Below, piece after piece: positions 11,668 to 19,929 of a DNA stretch of 64,000 nt. The DNA is from Dyella sp. EPa41 (GTDB lineage: Bacteria > Pseudomonadota > Gammaproteobacteria > Xanthomonadales > Rhodanobacteraceae): positions 35,758 through 99,757 of the forward strand of contig NZ_BCPR01000006.1 in NCBI RefSeq assembly GCF_016586165.1, given 5' to 3'. The translations under genes and the position numbers were made by a program. The notes below the pieces were generated by a model. It was given only the letters and a program-made list of their open reading frames with translations. It was not told the DNA's origin and searched no databases. Each line of letters begins with the position of its first letter. Position 1 is the stretch's first letter.

Positions 11668-11694
11668 GACGTTCTACCTTTCAGTCCGCCTGCA

Positions 11695-12588
11695 TCACGC
11701 AAGCATCTTCTCGACCGGGAGCACGAACATTTCGCGCGCACCGGCCTTCTTGATCTCTTCGAGCTGCCGCCAACTCACTTCGCCCGCGCAGAGCGCCTGC
11801 AGCATCAGCTGGTCGGGCTGGCCGGCCACCGGCAGCAAGGTCGGTTGCGGACCACCGGGCAACAGGCGGATCACCGCGTCCAATGCGTTGCGCGAGGTCT
11901 GCAGCAGCAGCAGGCGCGACTCGCGCACCTGGATCACGCCGTCGAGGCGCTTGAGCAACAGGTCGATCATGTCGCCGCGCTCGTCGGTGGGCAGCGCCTC
12001 GGGGCCCGCGAGCACGGCTTCGCTTTCCAGCAGTACGTCGGCTTCGCGCAGCTGGTTCGCCACCAGCGTGCCGCCGCTCTGCACGAGATCGCAGATGGCA
12101 TCGGCCGTGCCGAGGCGCGGCGCGATTTCCACCGAACCGGCCAGCGTCACCACCCCCGCATCCACGCCATGCGTGCGCAACCACTCGCCGAGCAGGCCCG
12201 GGTACGAGGTGGCGATGCGCAAGCCCTGCAATTGCGCGGGTTCGCGATAGTCGAGCTCCTGCGGCACGGCGATCGACAGGCGGCAGCGACCGAAGCCGAG
12301 CGACCGCCATTCGGCCAGCGCCGGCGCCTCGCGTCCGGCGGTGTAGCGGAACTCGCTGAGCACGTTGCGGCCCACGATGCCCAGGTCGCACACGCCCTGC
12401 GCGATCAGCCCCGGAATGTCGTCGTCTCGCACCAGCAGCAGGTCGACGGGCTCGCCCTCGCCGAAGCAGAACAGCTTGTCGCGGCTCTGGCGAAACGTGA
12501 GGCCGCAACGGTTGAGCAGTTCCAGCGCGGGCTCGGTGAGCCGGCCAGACTTCTGCATCGCTATACGTAGTCGATCCCGCGGTTTCAT
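11695..12588 (-). CDS. hisG: ATP phosphoribosyltransferase HisG
   Basis: The first, feedback-controlled enzyme of histidine synthesis, 297 residues. The length matches the long form, which carries a C-terminal regulatory ACT-like domain (about residues 225-297) and does not need HisZ. The start MKPRDRLRIAMQKSGRL gives an ATGA overlap with the upstream regulator gene. Motifs include DLGIVGRNVL and GTADAICDLVQSGGTLVANQL (the PRPP-binding loop). No hisZ is present in the window, consistent with the long form. Confidence 0.96.
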   Translation of the reverse strand: MKPRDRLRIAMQKSGRLTEPALELLNRCGLTFRQSRDKLFCFGEGEPVDLLLVRDDDIPGLIAQGVCDLGIVGRNVLSEFRYTAGREAPALAEWRSLGFGRCRLSIAVPQELDYREPAQLQGLRIATSYPGLLGEWLRTHGVDAGVVTLAGSVEIAPRLGTADAICDLVQSGGTLVANQLREADVLLESEAVLAGPEALPTDERGDMIDLLLKRLDGVIQVRESRLLLLQTSRNALDAVIRLLPGGPQPTLLPVAGQPDQLMLQALCAGEVSWRQLEEIKKAGAREMFVLPVEKMLA

Positions 12589-12920
12589 GCCTTGGCCTTC
12601 TTGCTGGCTGCCCGGCGACGGGCAGCGCGGGCGGCGGCAGCGAGGTAGCCGCCATTGCCCTGATTGAGGAAACGCGCCACGCGCCCGATGGTGGTGATGC
12701 TCACCGCCGTCCGCTCGTGGATCTCGCGATAGGCCACGCCATCGAGCAGGTAAGGCACCACGCGCCAGCGATCGACCAGCACCTCCAGCTCGGCCGGGGT
12801 GCACAAGTCGTGCAGGAAGGCCGACATTTCCTCGGCGTTCTTCAGCGAAAGCAAAGCCTCGCAAAGACTGAGCTCGGCGGACTCGGCAGGGGTTTCGGGA
12901 TCGAGCGATCGGCGCTTCAT
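12585..12920 (-). CDS. TrpR-like regulator heading the his operon
   Basis: A 111-residue TrpR/YerC-YecD family protein. LHDLCTPAELEVLVDRWRV, GVAYREIHERTAVSITTIGRVARFLN is the TrpR-type helix-turn-helix. The C-terminus is a basic Ala/Arg/Lys tail. It is the first gene of the his operon, overlapping hisG by 4 bases, and a palindrome abuts its start codon (12924-12941). From gene order and operator it is inferred to be a histidine-responsive autoregulating repressor. Such a factor has been predicted in Xanthomonadales by comparative genomics as I recall it; nothing here shows the ligand. Confidence 0.88.
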   Translation of the reverse strand: MKRRSLDPETPAESAELSLCEALLSLKNAEEMSAFLHDLCTPAELEVLVDRWRVVPYLLDGVAYREIHERTAVSITTIGRVARFLNQGNGGYLAAAARAARRRAASKKAKA

Positions 12921-12923
12921 AGC

Positions 12924-12941
12924 GTACTAATGCGTTAATAC
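12924..12941. promoter_or_regulatory. Candidate operator of the his operon regulator
   Basis: The 18-bp sequence GTACTAATGCGTTAATAC is an imperfect palindrome: arms GTACTAA and TTAATAC match at 6 of 7 positions around a 4-base centre. It lies 4 bases upstream of the TrpR-like start codon and resembles TrpR-type operators in having CTA/TTA half-sites. Binding here would block transcription of the whole his operon. Confidence 0.55.
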
Positions 12942-13066
12942 AATGGAGCGCATCATACGCGACACGATGCGGTGCAGCAACCGGGCGCGCCGCTACTCGC
13001 GCGAGGCGTTAAGCGAGCGACCGGCCCGCCGGCGTGTTTTCTTGCGAATCGAACGCGACCCGGGCC

Positions 13067-13372
13067 TGTAGGAGCGCACCCAGTGCGCGACAAGCCAACG
13101 GAGCGGCGACGCCGATGCGCGGCGGTCGCCCACTGGGTGGGCTCCTACAACAGCAGCAAAGACTGAAGGTGATCGCGCCTGTGGGAGCGCACCCTGTGCG
13201 CGACAAGCCAACCGAGCGGTGACGCCGACGCGCGGCGGTCATCCACCAGGTGGACTCCTACAACAGCAGCAAAAACTGGTGATCCCCCCTGTAGGAGCGC
13301 ACCCAGTGCGCGACAAGCCAACGGAGCGGTGACGCCGACGCGCCGCGGTCGCCCACTGGGTGGGCTCCTGCA
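13067..13372. repeat. Tandem array of three REP-like palindromic repeats
   Basis: Three copies start at 13067, 13180 and 13290, a period of about 111 bases. Each begins TGTAGGAGCGCACCCAGTGC (with small changes) and ends with the inverted form near GCACTGGGTG..CTCCTACA, about 83 bases later, followed by ACAGCAGCAAA spacer. Each unit can fold into a long hairpin. The rest of the his/marR intergenic interval (12942-13457) holds nothing else. Similar single copies occur at 16082, 19832 and 21602. REP-type elements are known in Pseudomonas and Xanthomonadales; no RAYT transposase is visible here. Confidence 0.85.
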
Positions 13373-13457
13373 ACAGCAGCAAAAACTGGGGTGATCCCCC
13401 TGTGGCCGCCCATGTTTCGCAGACGCCCTTCCCGTGCAGCCATCGAGCGCGCTATAT

Positions 13458-13480
13458 TAAATAGGTAGCCTACCTATTTA
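13458..13480. promoter_or_regulatory. MarR operator palindrome
   Basis: A perfect inverted repeat with 11-bp arms (TAAATAGGTAG / CTACCTATTTA) around one central base ends one base before the marR start codon. A -10-like TATATT sits at 13453-13458, so a bound dimer would cover the promoter and start region. This fits autoregulation of the marR-efflux operon. Confidence 0.75.
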
Positions 13481-13481
13481 G

Positions 13482-13928
13482 ATGAAAGCCGCCATGTCCC
13501 CGATCCCCAGCGATGCCCGGCTGCTGGCCGAAGAATTGCGCACGCCACTGCGGCGCATCTACCGGCAGCTTCGCCGCGATGCCCACAACGACGGCATTCC
13601 GCCCCTACGCAAGCAGTTGCTGATCGCCATCATCGACCAGCCAGGCATCGGCGTCGGCGACCTGGCGCGGCAGGAAAACCTGCGCAGCCCGACCATCAGC
13701 GGCCATGTCAACGCGATGGTCGCCGCGGGCCTGGTGGAGCGCACCGAACCGGCCGCGGGCGACCGGCGCCGCGTGGGCCTGGTCGCCACCGCACAGGGCA
13801 ACGACGCCATCGATGCCCATCGCAAACGGCGCACCGACCGGCTCGCGCAGGCCCTGGCCAAGCTTCCGGTCGAGTCGCGGAACGCCATCCGCGCCGCCAT
13901 CCCGGCCCTGAACGAACTGGATCTATGA
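13482..13928 (+). CDS. MarR-family transcriptional regulator
   Basis: A 148-residue winged-helix repressor. The recognition region is VGDLARQENLRSPTISGHVNAMVAAGLVERTE and the wing contains the family motif DRRRVGLVATAQG. The first ATG (13482) directly follows the operator; a second in-frame ATG at residue 5 is an alternative start. Its stop overlaps the start of the MFS transporter (ATGA), so it probably represses its own operon and is released by a compound the pump exports. Confidence 0.9.
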   Translation: MKAAMSPIPSDARLLAEELRTPLRRIYRQLRRDAHNDGIPPLRKQLLIAIIDQPGIGVGDLARQENLRSPTISGHVNAMVAAGLVERTEPAAGDRRRVGLVATAQGNDAIDAHRKRRTDRLAQALAKLPVESRNAIRAAIPALNELDL

Positions 13929-15439
13929 CCTCCCCGCACATCGACACCACGATCGTTCCCACCGAACGCGAGATACGCCAGGTCTTCATCGGCCTGATCA
14001 TCATGCTGGCGCTCGGCGCCATCGACCAGAGCATCGTGGCGACCGCGCTGCCGCGCATCGTGAGCGACCTCGGCGGCATCAATCATCTGTCGTGGGTGGT
14101 GACGGCGTACGTGCTTGCCTCCACCGCGACCATGCCGCTGTACGGCAAGCTGAGCGACCAGTACGGCCGCAAGCCGATGGTCTACGTGGCGGTGATCACT
14201 TTCCTGCTGGGCTCGGTGCTGAGCGGCGCCTCGCGCAACCTGGTCGAGCTGATCGTGTTTCGCGCCGTGCAAGGCCTGGGCGCGGGTGGCCTGGTGCCGC
14301 TGGCGCAGATCATCATCGGCGACATGCTCACGCCAACCCGCCGCGGGCGATGGCAGGGCGTGATCGCGGCGATCTTCGCCATCTGCAGCGTGCTCGGCCC
14401 GCTGCTTGGCGGCGTCATCACCGACCTGCTGTCGTGGCATTGGATCTTCTACATCAACCTGCCTGTCGGCGCGGTGGCCATGGTGATGATCGGGCGCGCC
14501 CTGCGCCAGTACACGCCGCTGCATGCGCGACGCATCGACTACATCGGCTCGTTGCTGATGACGGTGGCGACGGTCGCCTTCCTGCTGGTGCTTACGCTGG
14601 GCGGATCGACCTGGCCGTGGTTCTCGACGCCGCTCGCAAGCATGGCGGCACTTGCCCTGGTGTGCGGCGCGCTGTTCGTGCGCCACGTGCAGTACGAGCC
14701 AGAACCGGTGCTTCCGTTGGGCCTGTTCCACAACCGGCTGTTCGTCATCGCCAGCTCGGTGATGGCGATGACCTTCATGGGCCTGATGGGCGCCAGCCTG
14801 TTCTTCCCGTTGTTCTTCCAGTTGGTCATGGGCGCGAGTCCCGCCCGGTCCGGCCTGCTGATCGGGCCGTTGATGATCGGCATGGCGGCCGCGTCCCTGT
14901 TCAATGGTCGCGTGCTGTTGCGTGCCGGGCGCTACAAGCCGGCGCAGGTCACCGGGCTGGCCGCGGCCACGCTCGCCTTTGCCGTGCTCACCTGGGGCGC
15001 GGCGACGTCCCGGAGCCTGGCGGTGATCGAGCCGGCGATCCTCGCACTGGGCCTGGGCCTGGGACTGGTGATGCCCAACATGACCATCGCCGTGCAAAAC
15101 GCGTTGGCGCCCGTCCATCGCGGCGTCGGTACGGCCACGCTGGCATTCTTCCGCTCGCTGGGCGGACTGGTCGGCGTGGCGGGGTCGGGCGCGATCCTGG
15201 CGTGGCAGCTACGCACCCATGGCGGCGCAACGACCGTCTCGCCGCTCCCTGGCGAAGGTGGCGCAGCGTTCGACTGGTCGCACGCAGCGAGCACCGCCGT
15301 GCCGCTCTATCGACACGCCATCACCACGACCTTCCTCGTGGGCACTTGCGTGATCGCCTGCGCATTCCTGCTCATCCTGCTGATGCCGGAGCTGCCGTTG
15401 CGCGATCATCACGGCGCACCGGCAGCCGCGGGCAGCTGA
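13925..15439 (+). CDS. DHA2-family (EmrB/QacA) MFS drug efflux transporter
   Basis: A 504-residue inner-membrane protein with about 14 hydrophobic spans, the size of DHA2 drug:proton antiporters. Motif A is seen as GKLSDQYGRKPM; QSIVATALPRIVSDLGG near the N-terminus and the antiporter motif C region in span 5 (VLGPLLGGVITDLLSWHWIF) are typical. It is coupled to marR by a 4-base overlap and followed 18 bases later by the DUF998 gene. Substrates cannot be read from sequence. Confidence 0.93.
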   Translation: MTSPHIDTTIVPTEREIRQVFIGLIIMLALGAIDQSIVATALPRIVSDLGGINHLSWVVTAYVLASTATMPLYGKLSDQYGRKPMVYVAVITFLLGSVLSGASRNLVELIVFRAVQGLGAGGLVPLAQIIIGDMLTPTRRGRWQGVIAAIFAICSVLGPLLGGVITDLLSWHWIFYINLPVGAVAMVMIGRALRQYTPLHARRIDYIGSLLMTVATVAFLLVLTLGGSTWPWFSTPLASMAALALVCGALFVRHVQYEPEPVLPLGLFHNRLFVIASSVMAMTFMGLMGASLFFPLFFQLVMGASPARSGLLIGPLMIGMAAASLFNGRVLLRAGRYKPAQVTGLAAATLAFAVLTWGAATSRSLAVIEPAILALGLGLGLVMPNMTIAVQNALAPVHRGVGTATLAFFRSLGGLVGVAGSGAILAWQLRTHGGATTVSPLPGEGGAAFDWSHAASTAVPLYRHAITTTFLVGTCVIACAFLLILLMPELPLRDHHGAPAAAGS

Positions 15440-15457
15440 ACCCAGGAGAGGAGCACG

Positions 15458-16078
15458 ATGGACAAGCCTCATCATGCAGCATTGCAACGATTGTCCATCA
15501 CCCTGCTCTGCGCCGCCGTCGCTGTCTTTGCGTTGACAGCAGGCGCGTTGCAGTTCACGCGCGCCGATCTCGATCCCGTCGCCATGCCGCTCAGCACGTA
15601 TCTGCGCGGTCCCGGCGGTTACTGGTTGCGCGGCGCCTACTACCTGATGGCGGCATCGCTGGCCGCATTCGCCTTCGCCGGCTATCGCGCCGCGGCACAT
15701 ACGTCACGCAGCGCACTGGCCAGCGCCCTTTTCATAATCGCGGCGCTGGCGCTGCCGGTCGTGGCTTACACGGTGTTGTTCGAGAACACGGCGCAGGAAA
15801 ACCTTGCTCGACTGGTGCATGGCCTGGCGGCGCAGGCCACCTTTCTTTGCCTGGTCATGGGCATGCTGTTGTGGTCGTCGCGCTGGCAACGACAGGAAGG
15901 CACACGCACGCGGCGAGCCGGCCTCGTGCTGGCCTGGCTCGCCTTCGTGCAGATGTGGGTGCTGGCGCTGTGGAGGGGCCTGCCGCCCGGCCTGACCCAA
16001 AAGCTGCTGATCGTGCTCATCCTGCTGTGGTTGGGATGGGCGGCGTGGCAGCTATGGCGGGGGCAGCGGCGAGATTGA
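15458..16078 (+). CDS. DUF998-type integral membrane protein
   Basis: A 206-residue protein with about six hydrophobic segments. The DUF998 look comes from the LSTYLRGPGGYWLRGAYYLMA segment after the first span. It has a good ribosome site (CAGGAGAGGAG) and sits 18 bases after the MFS gene, so it is likely the third gene of the marR operon. No catalytic residues are evident; function unknown. Confidence 0.75.
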   Translation: MDKPHHAALQRLSITLLCAAVAVFALTAGALQFTRADLDPVAMPLSTYLRGPGGYWLRGAYYLMAASLAAFAFAGYRAAAHTSRSALASALFIIAALALPVVAYTVLFENTAQENLARLVHGLAAQATFLCLVMGMLLWSSRWQRQEGTRTRRAGLVLAWLAFVQMWVLALWRGLPPGLTQKLLIVLILLWLGWAAWQLWRGQRRD

Positions 16079-16081
16079 TTC

Positions 16082-16103
16082 GCGCACTGGGTGCGCTCCT
16101 GCA
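16082..16103. repeat. Half REP-like element
   Basis: GCGCACTGGGTGCGCTCCTG matches the right arm of the REP-like palindromes elsewhere in the window, without a left arm. It lies between the convergent DUF998 and hutH genes. Confidence 0.5.
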
Positions 16104-16137
16104 AAAGGAGCGTCGATGCGGAAACGACGCGCCGCTC

Positions 16138-18030
16138 TTACGCCGCGAACACGCGCCGGCGCACCAGCTCGCACACCGTGCGCACGTCGCCATCCATGGC
16201 GCGGTCGCGCGGCATGAAGGCGATGTGCTCGCGCAGCGCGTCGTGTGCCTTGCGCACGGCCTCACCCGCGTGGAAATCGCCCACGCTCGCCAATGCCCGG
16301 GTGAGCTGCTGCACTTCGGCCACGAACTGCGCGTAATGCGGATGGCCTTCGCGCGGCGCGTTGGACACCTTGCCGGCCAGCGCCTGCCAATCGCCACGGG
16401 ACGCCAGGCGGCATGCCGCGTTGAGCATCGCCTGGCGGAAATCCAGCGCCTGCGCCGCGGTGTAGAGCTCCAGCGAAAGCACGTGGCCGAGGTCTTCCAT
16501 CATCTCCAGCACGTGGCGTGCCTCGTTGGCGCCCATCGACACATGGTCTTCCGCGTTCGCGCTGGTGGGCACCGAATACACGCTGGCCGGATGCGCGCGC
16601 GTGGCGAGGTCGTTCACCAGTGCCGCCGCGGTGTACTGCACGATCATGAAGCCCGAATCGGTGCCGTCCTCGTTGCCGGTGAGGAAGGCCGGCAGGCCGT
16701 CGTTGGTGGCCGGGTCCACCAGCTTGTTGAGGCGACGCTCGGAGATGGAGGCCAGCACCGGGATCGCCGCCTTCACGTAGCTCATCGCCAGCGCCAGCGG
16801 CATGCCGTGGAAGTGGCCCGCGGAGATCACCTGCTCCTCGATGAACTGCGCGTTCTCGGCATCCGGGAAGATCAGCGGGTTGTCGGTAACGGCATTGAGC
16901 TCGATGTCGAACACGCGGCAGGCCTGCGCCCACGCATCGCGCACCGCGCCGTGCACTTGCGGCATGCAGCGCAGGCAATAGGCATCCTGCGGCTGGTGCT
17001 TCTTGCCGCCCTTGAACGGCAGGAATCGCGCATAGAACGCCTCGCGGCCATGGCGCTGGTTCGCCGGCACCCAATCCCAACCGATATCGAAAGTAAGCGC
17101 CTGGTCGGCGGGGTCGGCCCAGGCTTCGGCCGCCCACGGCTTGAAGCGCGGGACCAGGTGATAGGGAATGTCGACCAGCGTGCTGCCTTCCAGCAGGTCA
17201 CGCACATGCGCGGCCGTGTCCACCTGCCCAGGATGCGGGCGAAGCGCATGTACCTCGGGGCGCAGCGCGCCACTGCGGCCGGCGAAGGCATCAAGCGTCA
17301 TCGCGGCGGCGAGATCGGCGAGGTCGAGCAGATGCTCCAGGTCCTCCAGCGCCAACGCGCCGGTGGCCAGCATTTGCGCCGTACCGTTGTTGAGCGCCAG
17401 GCCTTCCTTGAAGGACAGGCGAATGGGCGACAGGCCCGCGCGCTTCAGCGCTTCGGCGCCCGGCAGGCGCTCGCCCTGGTAGAACGCCTCACCACCACCC
17501 AGCAGCACGATGGCCAGGTGCGAGAGCGGCGCGAGGTCGCCGCTGGCGCCCACCGAACCCTTCTCCGGCACCACCGGCACCACGCCGGCATTGAGCATCG
17601 CGGTGAGCGCCTTGAGCGTCTCCACGCGAATGCCGGAGTGGCCACGCATCAAGGTGTTGATGCGGATCACCAGCATCGCGCGCACCACGTCCGGCGCGAA
17701 CGGCTTGCCCACGCACACCGCGTGTGTGGTGATGAGGTTGTGCTGCAGTTCTTCCAGCAGCGTGCCTTCCGGCTTGCCAGGGTTGCCGCCGGGAAGCTCG
17801 TCGCGCAGGCGGTGCGCGCCCAGCAGCTTGTCGGCGTTGCTGCCGAAGCCGGTGGTGACGCCGTAGGTCGGCTCGCCGCAGCTCACCTTGTCGGCAAGAA
17901 AGTCGGCCGCGCGCTGTACGCGCTTGAGCTGGGTTTCATCCAGCGCCACATGCAGGCCCTGTCGCGCCACGGCCACCAGTTGCTCGCGGGTGAGGCTGTT
18001 GCCGTCCAGGAGTATCGTCTTTGCGGTCAT
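16138..18030 (-). CDS. hutH: Histidine ammonia-lyase family protein with an insertion
   Basis: This protein would deaminate an aromatic amino acid, most likely histidine to urocanate. The MIO cofactor triad Ala-Ser-Gly is at residues 162-164 (GSVGASGDLAPLSH), with YGVTTGFG at 56-63 carrying the catalytic Tyr. The selectivity pair aligned with Ser-His of HutH is Thr-His (102-103), unlike His-Leu of tyrosine or Phe-Leu of phenylalanine lyases. It is 630 residues rather than about 510; an extra segment of about 60-80 residues lies near 283-347, before QDAYCLRCMPQVHGA. It starts 84 bases behind hisS on the same strand, and no hutU, hutI or hutG is in view. Lyase class is secure, substrate less so. 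Confidence 0.82.
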   Translation of the reverse strand: MTAKTILLDGNSLTREQLVAVARQGLHVALDETQLKRVQRAADFLADKVSCGEPTYGVTTGFGSNADKLLGAHRLRDELPGGNPGKPEGTLLEELQHNLITTHAVCVGKPFAPDVVRAMLVIRINTLMRGHSGIRVETLKALTAMLNAGVVPVVPEKGSVGASGDLAPLSHLAIVLLGGGEAFYQGERLPGAEALKRAGLSPIRLSFKEGLALNNGTAQMLATGALALEDLEHLLDLADLAAAMTLDAFAGRSGALRPEVHALRPHPGQVDTAAHVRDLLEGSTLVDIPYHLVPRFKPWAAEAWADPADQALTFDIGWDWVPANQRHGREAFYARFLPFKGGKKHQPQDAYCLRCMPQVHGAVRDAWAQACRVFDIELNAVTDNPLIFPDAENAQFIEEQVISAGHFHGMPLALAMSYVKAAIPVLASISERRLNKLVDPATNDGLPAFLTGNEDGTDSGFMIVQYTAAALVNDLATRAHPASVYSVPTSANAEDHVSMGANEARHVLEMMEDLGHVLSLELYTAAQALDFRQAMLNAACRLASRGDWQALAGKVSNAPREGHPHYAQFVAEVQQLTRALASVGDFHAGEAVRKAHDALREHIAFMPRDRAMDGDVRTVCELVRRRVFAA

Positions 18031-18114
18031 GCCTTGCTCCAGCCCGGACGGGCCCATGTATTGAGTTGATGCGGCCGCACCCGGCGAGTGCGGCCCCGCT
18101 TCAGGCGCGATGGA

Positions 18115-19488
18115 TTAACGGCCGACTTCGGCCTGCGCCAGTTCCACGCGCAGCGACTTGATCAGCTCGGCGCGCGACACTTCGAACTGGTCTTCGCGAC
18201 GCAGGTCCTTCACGGTGACCACGCCCTTGGCGATCTCGTCCTCGCCCAACACGATCACGAAGCGGATGCCCGCGCGGTCGGCGTACTTGAACTGCTTGCC
18301 GAGCTTGCCGCCTTCCAGCACCACTTCGGTGGCAATGCCCGCCGAGCGCAGCTCATTGGCGAGCGCGAGATACGCCGGCATCTGCGCCGCGTCCATCTGC
18401 GTCACCAGCACATCGACCGTGCTCTGGCCGGTGGCGATCAGGCCGGCGTCGCGCAGCTGCCAGTAAAGGCGCGTGAGGCCGATGGAAATGCCCACGCCCG
18501 GCAGCTTCGACTTGGTGTACTGGCTGGCCAGGTTCTCGTAGCGGCCGCCCGAGCAGATCGAGCCGATCTGCGGATGATCGTTGAGCGTGGTCTCGTAGAC
18601 GGTGCCGGTGTAGTAGTCCAGGCCGCGCGCGATCGAGAGGTTGAGCACGTAGTGCGTTTCCGGCACACCGAAGTCGCGGATCAGGCCGAGCACTTCCTTC
18701 AGTTCCGCGCGGCCCTGCTCCATCGACTCCGGGCCGGGACCCAGCGCGTCGAGCTTGTCGAACGCATCCTGCAGCGAGCTGGAACGCACCTGCACGAAGT
18801 CCAGGATCTTCTGCGCCACCCCGGCACTCAGCCCGAACTGCTCGCCGGTGAGCGTGTCGCGCACGTAGTCGGCGCCGCGCTTGTCCAGCTTGTCCACTTC
18901 GCGCAGCACCAGCGTCTGCTGCTCGCCGTCGGTGACGCCCAGGCTTTCGAAAAAGCCGCGCATCAGCTTGCGGTTGTTGAGCTGGATGGTGAAGGCGCCG
19001 ATGTTCAGTTCGCGGAACACGCTGTAGATCACCGCGGGCAACTCGGCGTCATAGCGGACCGACAGGCTGTCCTTGCCGATCACGTCGATGTCGCATTGGT
19101 AGAACTCGCGGAAACGGCCGCGCTGGGCGCGCTCGCCACGGTATACGCGCTGCATCTGGTAGCGGCGGAACGGGAACGACAAGTCGTGCTCGTGTTCGGC
19201 CACGTAGCGGGCCAGCGGCACGGTGAGATCGAAGCGCAGCGCCAGCTCGGGCTTCTCGCCCTGCTCCAGCGCGCCGGTGGACTGCACGAAGTAGACCTGG
19301 CGCTCCGTCTCGCCGCCGGTCTTGGTCAGCAGCACGTCGGAGTATTCGATCACCGGCGTCTCGACCGGCAGGAAACCAAAGCGCTCATAGTTGCGGCGGA
19401 TCACGTCGAGCATGCGCTGGAACGCGATCTGGTCGAGCGGCAGCAGCTCGAGCACGCCGGGCATGGTACGGGCCGGGGTAAGCGCCAT
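18115..19488 (-). CDS. hisS: Histidyl-tRNA synthetase
   Basis: A class II aminoacyl-tRNA synthetase, 457 residues, charging tRNA-His. Class II motif 2 is seen as [30 protein letters not shown], with histidine-specific [13 protein letters not shown] and [11 protein letters not shown]. The C-terminal about 95 residues form the anticodon-binding domain. The start [12 protein letters not shown] was chosen because the upstream 24 in-frame residues are non-conserved. It probably shares a transcript with the downstream ammonia-lyase. Confidence 0.96.
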   Translation of the reverse strand: MALTPARTMPGVLELLPLDQIAFQRMLDVIRRNYERFGFLPVETPVIEYSDVLLTKTGGETERQVYFVQSTGALEQGEKPELALRFDLTVPLARYVAEHEHDLSFPFRRYQMQRVYRGERAQRGRFREFYQCDIDVIGKDSLSVRYDAELPAVIYSVFRELNIGAFTIQLNNRKLMRGFFESLGVTDGEQQTLVLREVDKLDKRGADYVRDTLTGEQFGLSAGVAQKILDFVQVRSSSLQDAFDKLDALGPGPESMEQGRAELKEVLGLIRDFGVPETHYVLNLSIARGLDYYTGTVYETTLNDHPQIGSICSGGRYENLASQYTKSKLPGVGISIGLTRLYWQLRDAGLIATGQSTVDVLVTQMDAAQMPAYLALANELRSAGIATEVVLEGGKLGKQFKYADRAGIRFVIVLGEDEIAKGVVTVKDLRREDQFEVSRAELIKSLRVELAQAEVGR

Positions 19489-19649
19489 GAAATCCTCTGC
19501 TAAGCGGTGAAAAAAGCGTCGGGAAACCGCCAGATGGCGATGGGTCCGACAGAGCCGCATAGGTTAGCAGAAGGCTGCCCCCGAGCCTTGGGTTCGAGCC
19601 GTTCCAGCAAGGCGCCCTGCTCCGCCGGAGAAAAAATTTCACAATCCTG

Positions 19650-19678
19650 TTGCCAAGGTCAGGGAAGGTCATTAAGAT
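19650..19678 (+). promoter_or_regulatory. Candidate sigma-70 promoter of tRNA-Pro
   Basis: TTGCCA and TAAGAT are separated by 17 bases, and the expected start point lies 6-7 bases before the mature tRNA. No other gene begins here on this strand. Confidence 0.6.
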
Positions 19679-19690
19679 ACGCGGCTCCCA

Positions 19691-19767
19691 CGGGGTGTAG
19701 CTCAGCCTGGTAGAGCGCTACGTTCGGGACGTAGAAGTCGCATGTTCGAATCATGTCACCCCGACCA
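19691..19767 (+). tRNA. tRNA-Pro (anticodon CGG)
   Basis: A 77-base cloverleaf with acceptor stem CGGGGTG / CACCCCG, discriminator A and an encoded CCA. The anticodon stem CTACG/CGTAG closes the 7-base loop TTCGGGA, giving anticodon CGG (reads CCG). The T-arm contains TTCGAAT. It is followed by an intrinsic terminator and has its own promoter. No integrase lies beside it. Confidence 0.96.
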
Positions 19768-19778
19768 AAGATTCGATG

Positions 19779-19806
19779 AAAAAGCCGGCCTTGCGCCGGC
19801 TTTTTT
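19779..19806 (+). terminator. Intrinsic terminator of tRNA-Pro
   Basis: A GCCGGC / GCCGGC stem flanked by A-run and T-run (AAAAAGCCGGC CTTGC GCCGGCTTTTTT) starts 12 bases after the tRNA. GC-rich stem plus six T residues is the textbook form and could work in both directions. Confidence 0.92.
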
Positions 19807-19831
19807 GTGGCCCATTTTTGCGGACTCCTTA

Positions 19832-19914
19832 TGCAGGAGCGCACCCAGTGCGCGAAAAGCCTATGGAGCCGCAACGCCGCAACTCCGCGGTCGCGCACTG
19901 GGTGCGCTCCTACA
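19832..19914. repeat. REP-like palindromic repeat
   Basis: An 83-base unit beginning TGCAGGAGCGCACCCAGTGC and ending GCACTGGGTGCGCTCCTACA, the same architecture as the array at 13067. It lies between the tRNA terminator and the convergent VOC gene. Confidence 0.85.
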
Positions 19915-19929
19915 GGCAACGCTGCGGCT

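Noticed and set aside
10342..12570. A 742-codon plus-strand open frame
   Set aside because: Antisense shadow of hisC, hisD and hisG with no ribosome site and no recognisable domain.
13067..13372. A CRISPR array
   Set aside because: Units are 83-base palindromes with a 110-113-base period and nearly identical spacers; no cas gene lies nearby.
18028..18057. Upstream Met of hutH at 18057
   Set aside because: The ATG at 18030 has GGAGCAAGG upstream and matches the family start better.
14092..18069. A 1325-codon plus-strand open frame
   Set aside because: It is a GC-rich shadow of the MFS, DUF998 and hutH genes; composition is Arg/His-heavy and no family is visible.
19691..19767. tRNA-Pro as an island attachment site
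   Set aside because: Its flanks are a terminator, a REP element and housekeeping genes; the accessory region starts 11 kb away.
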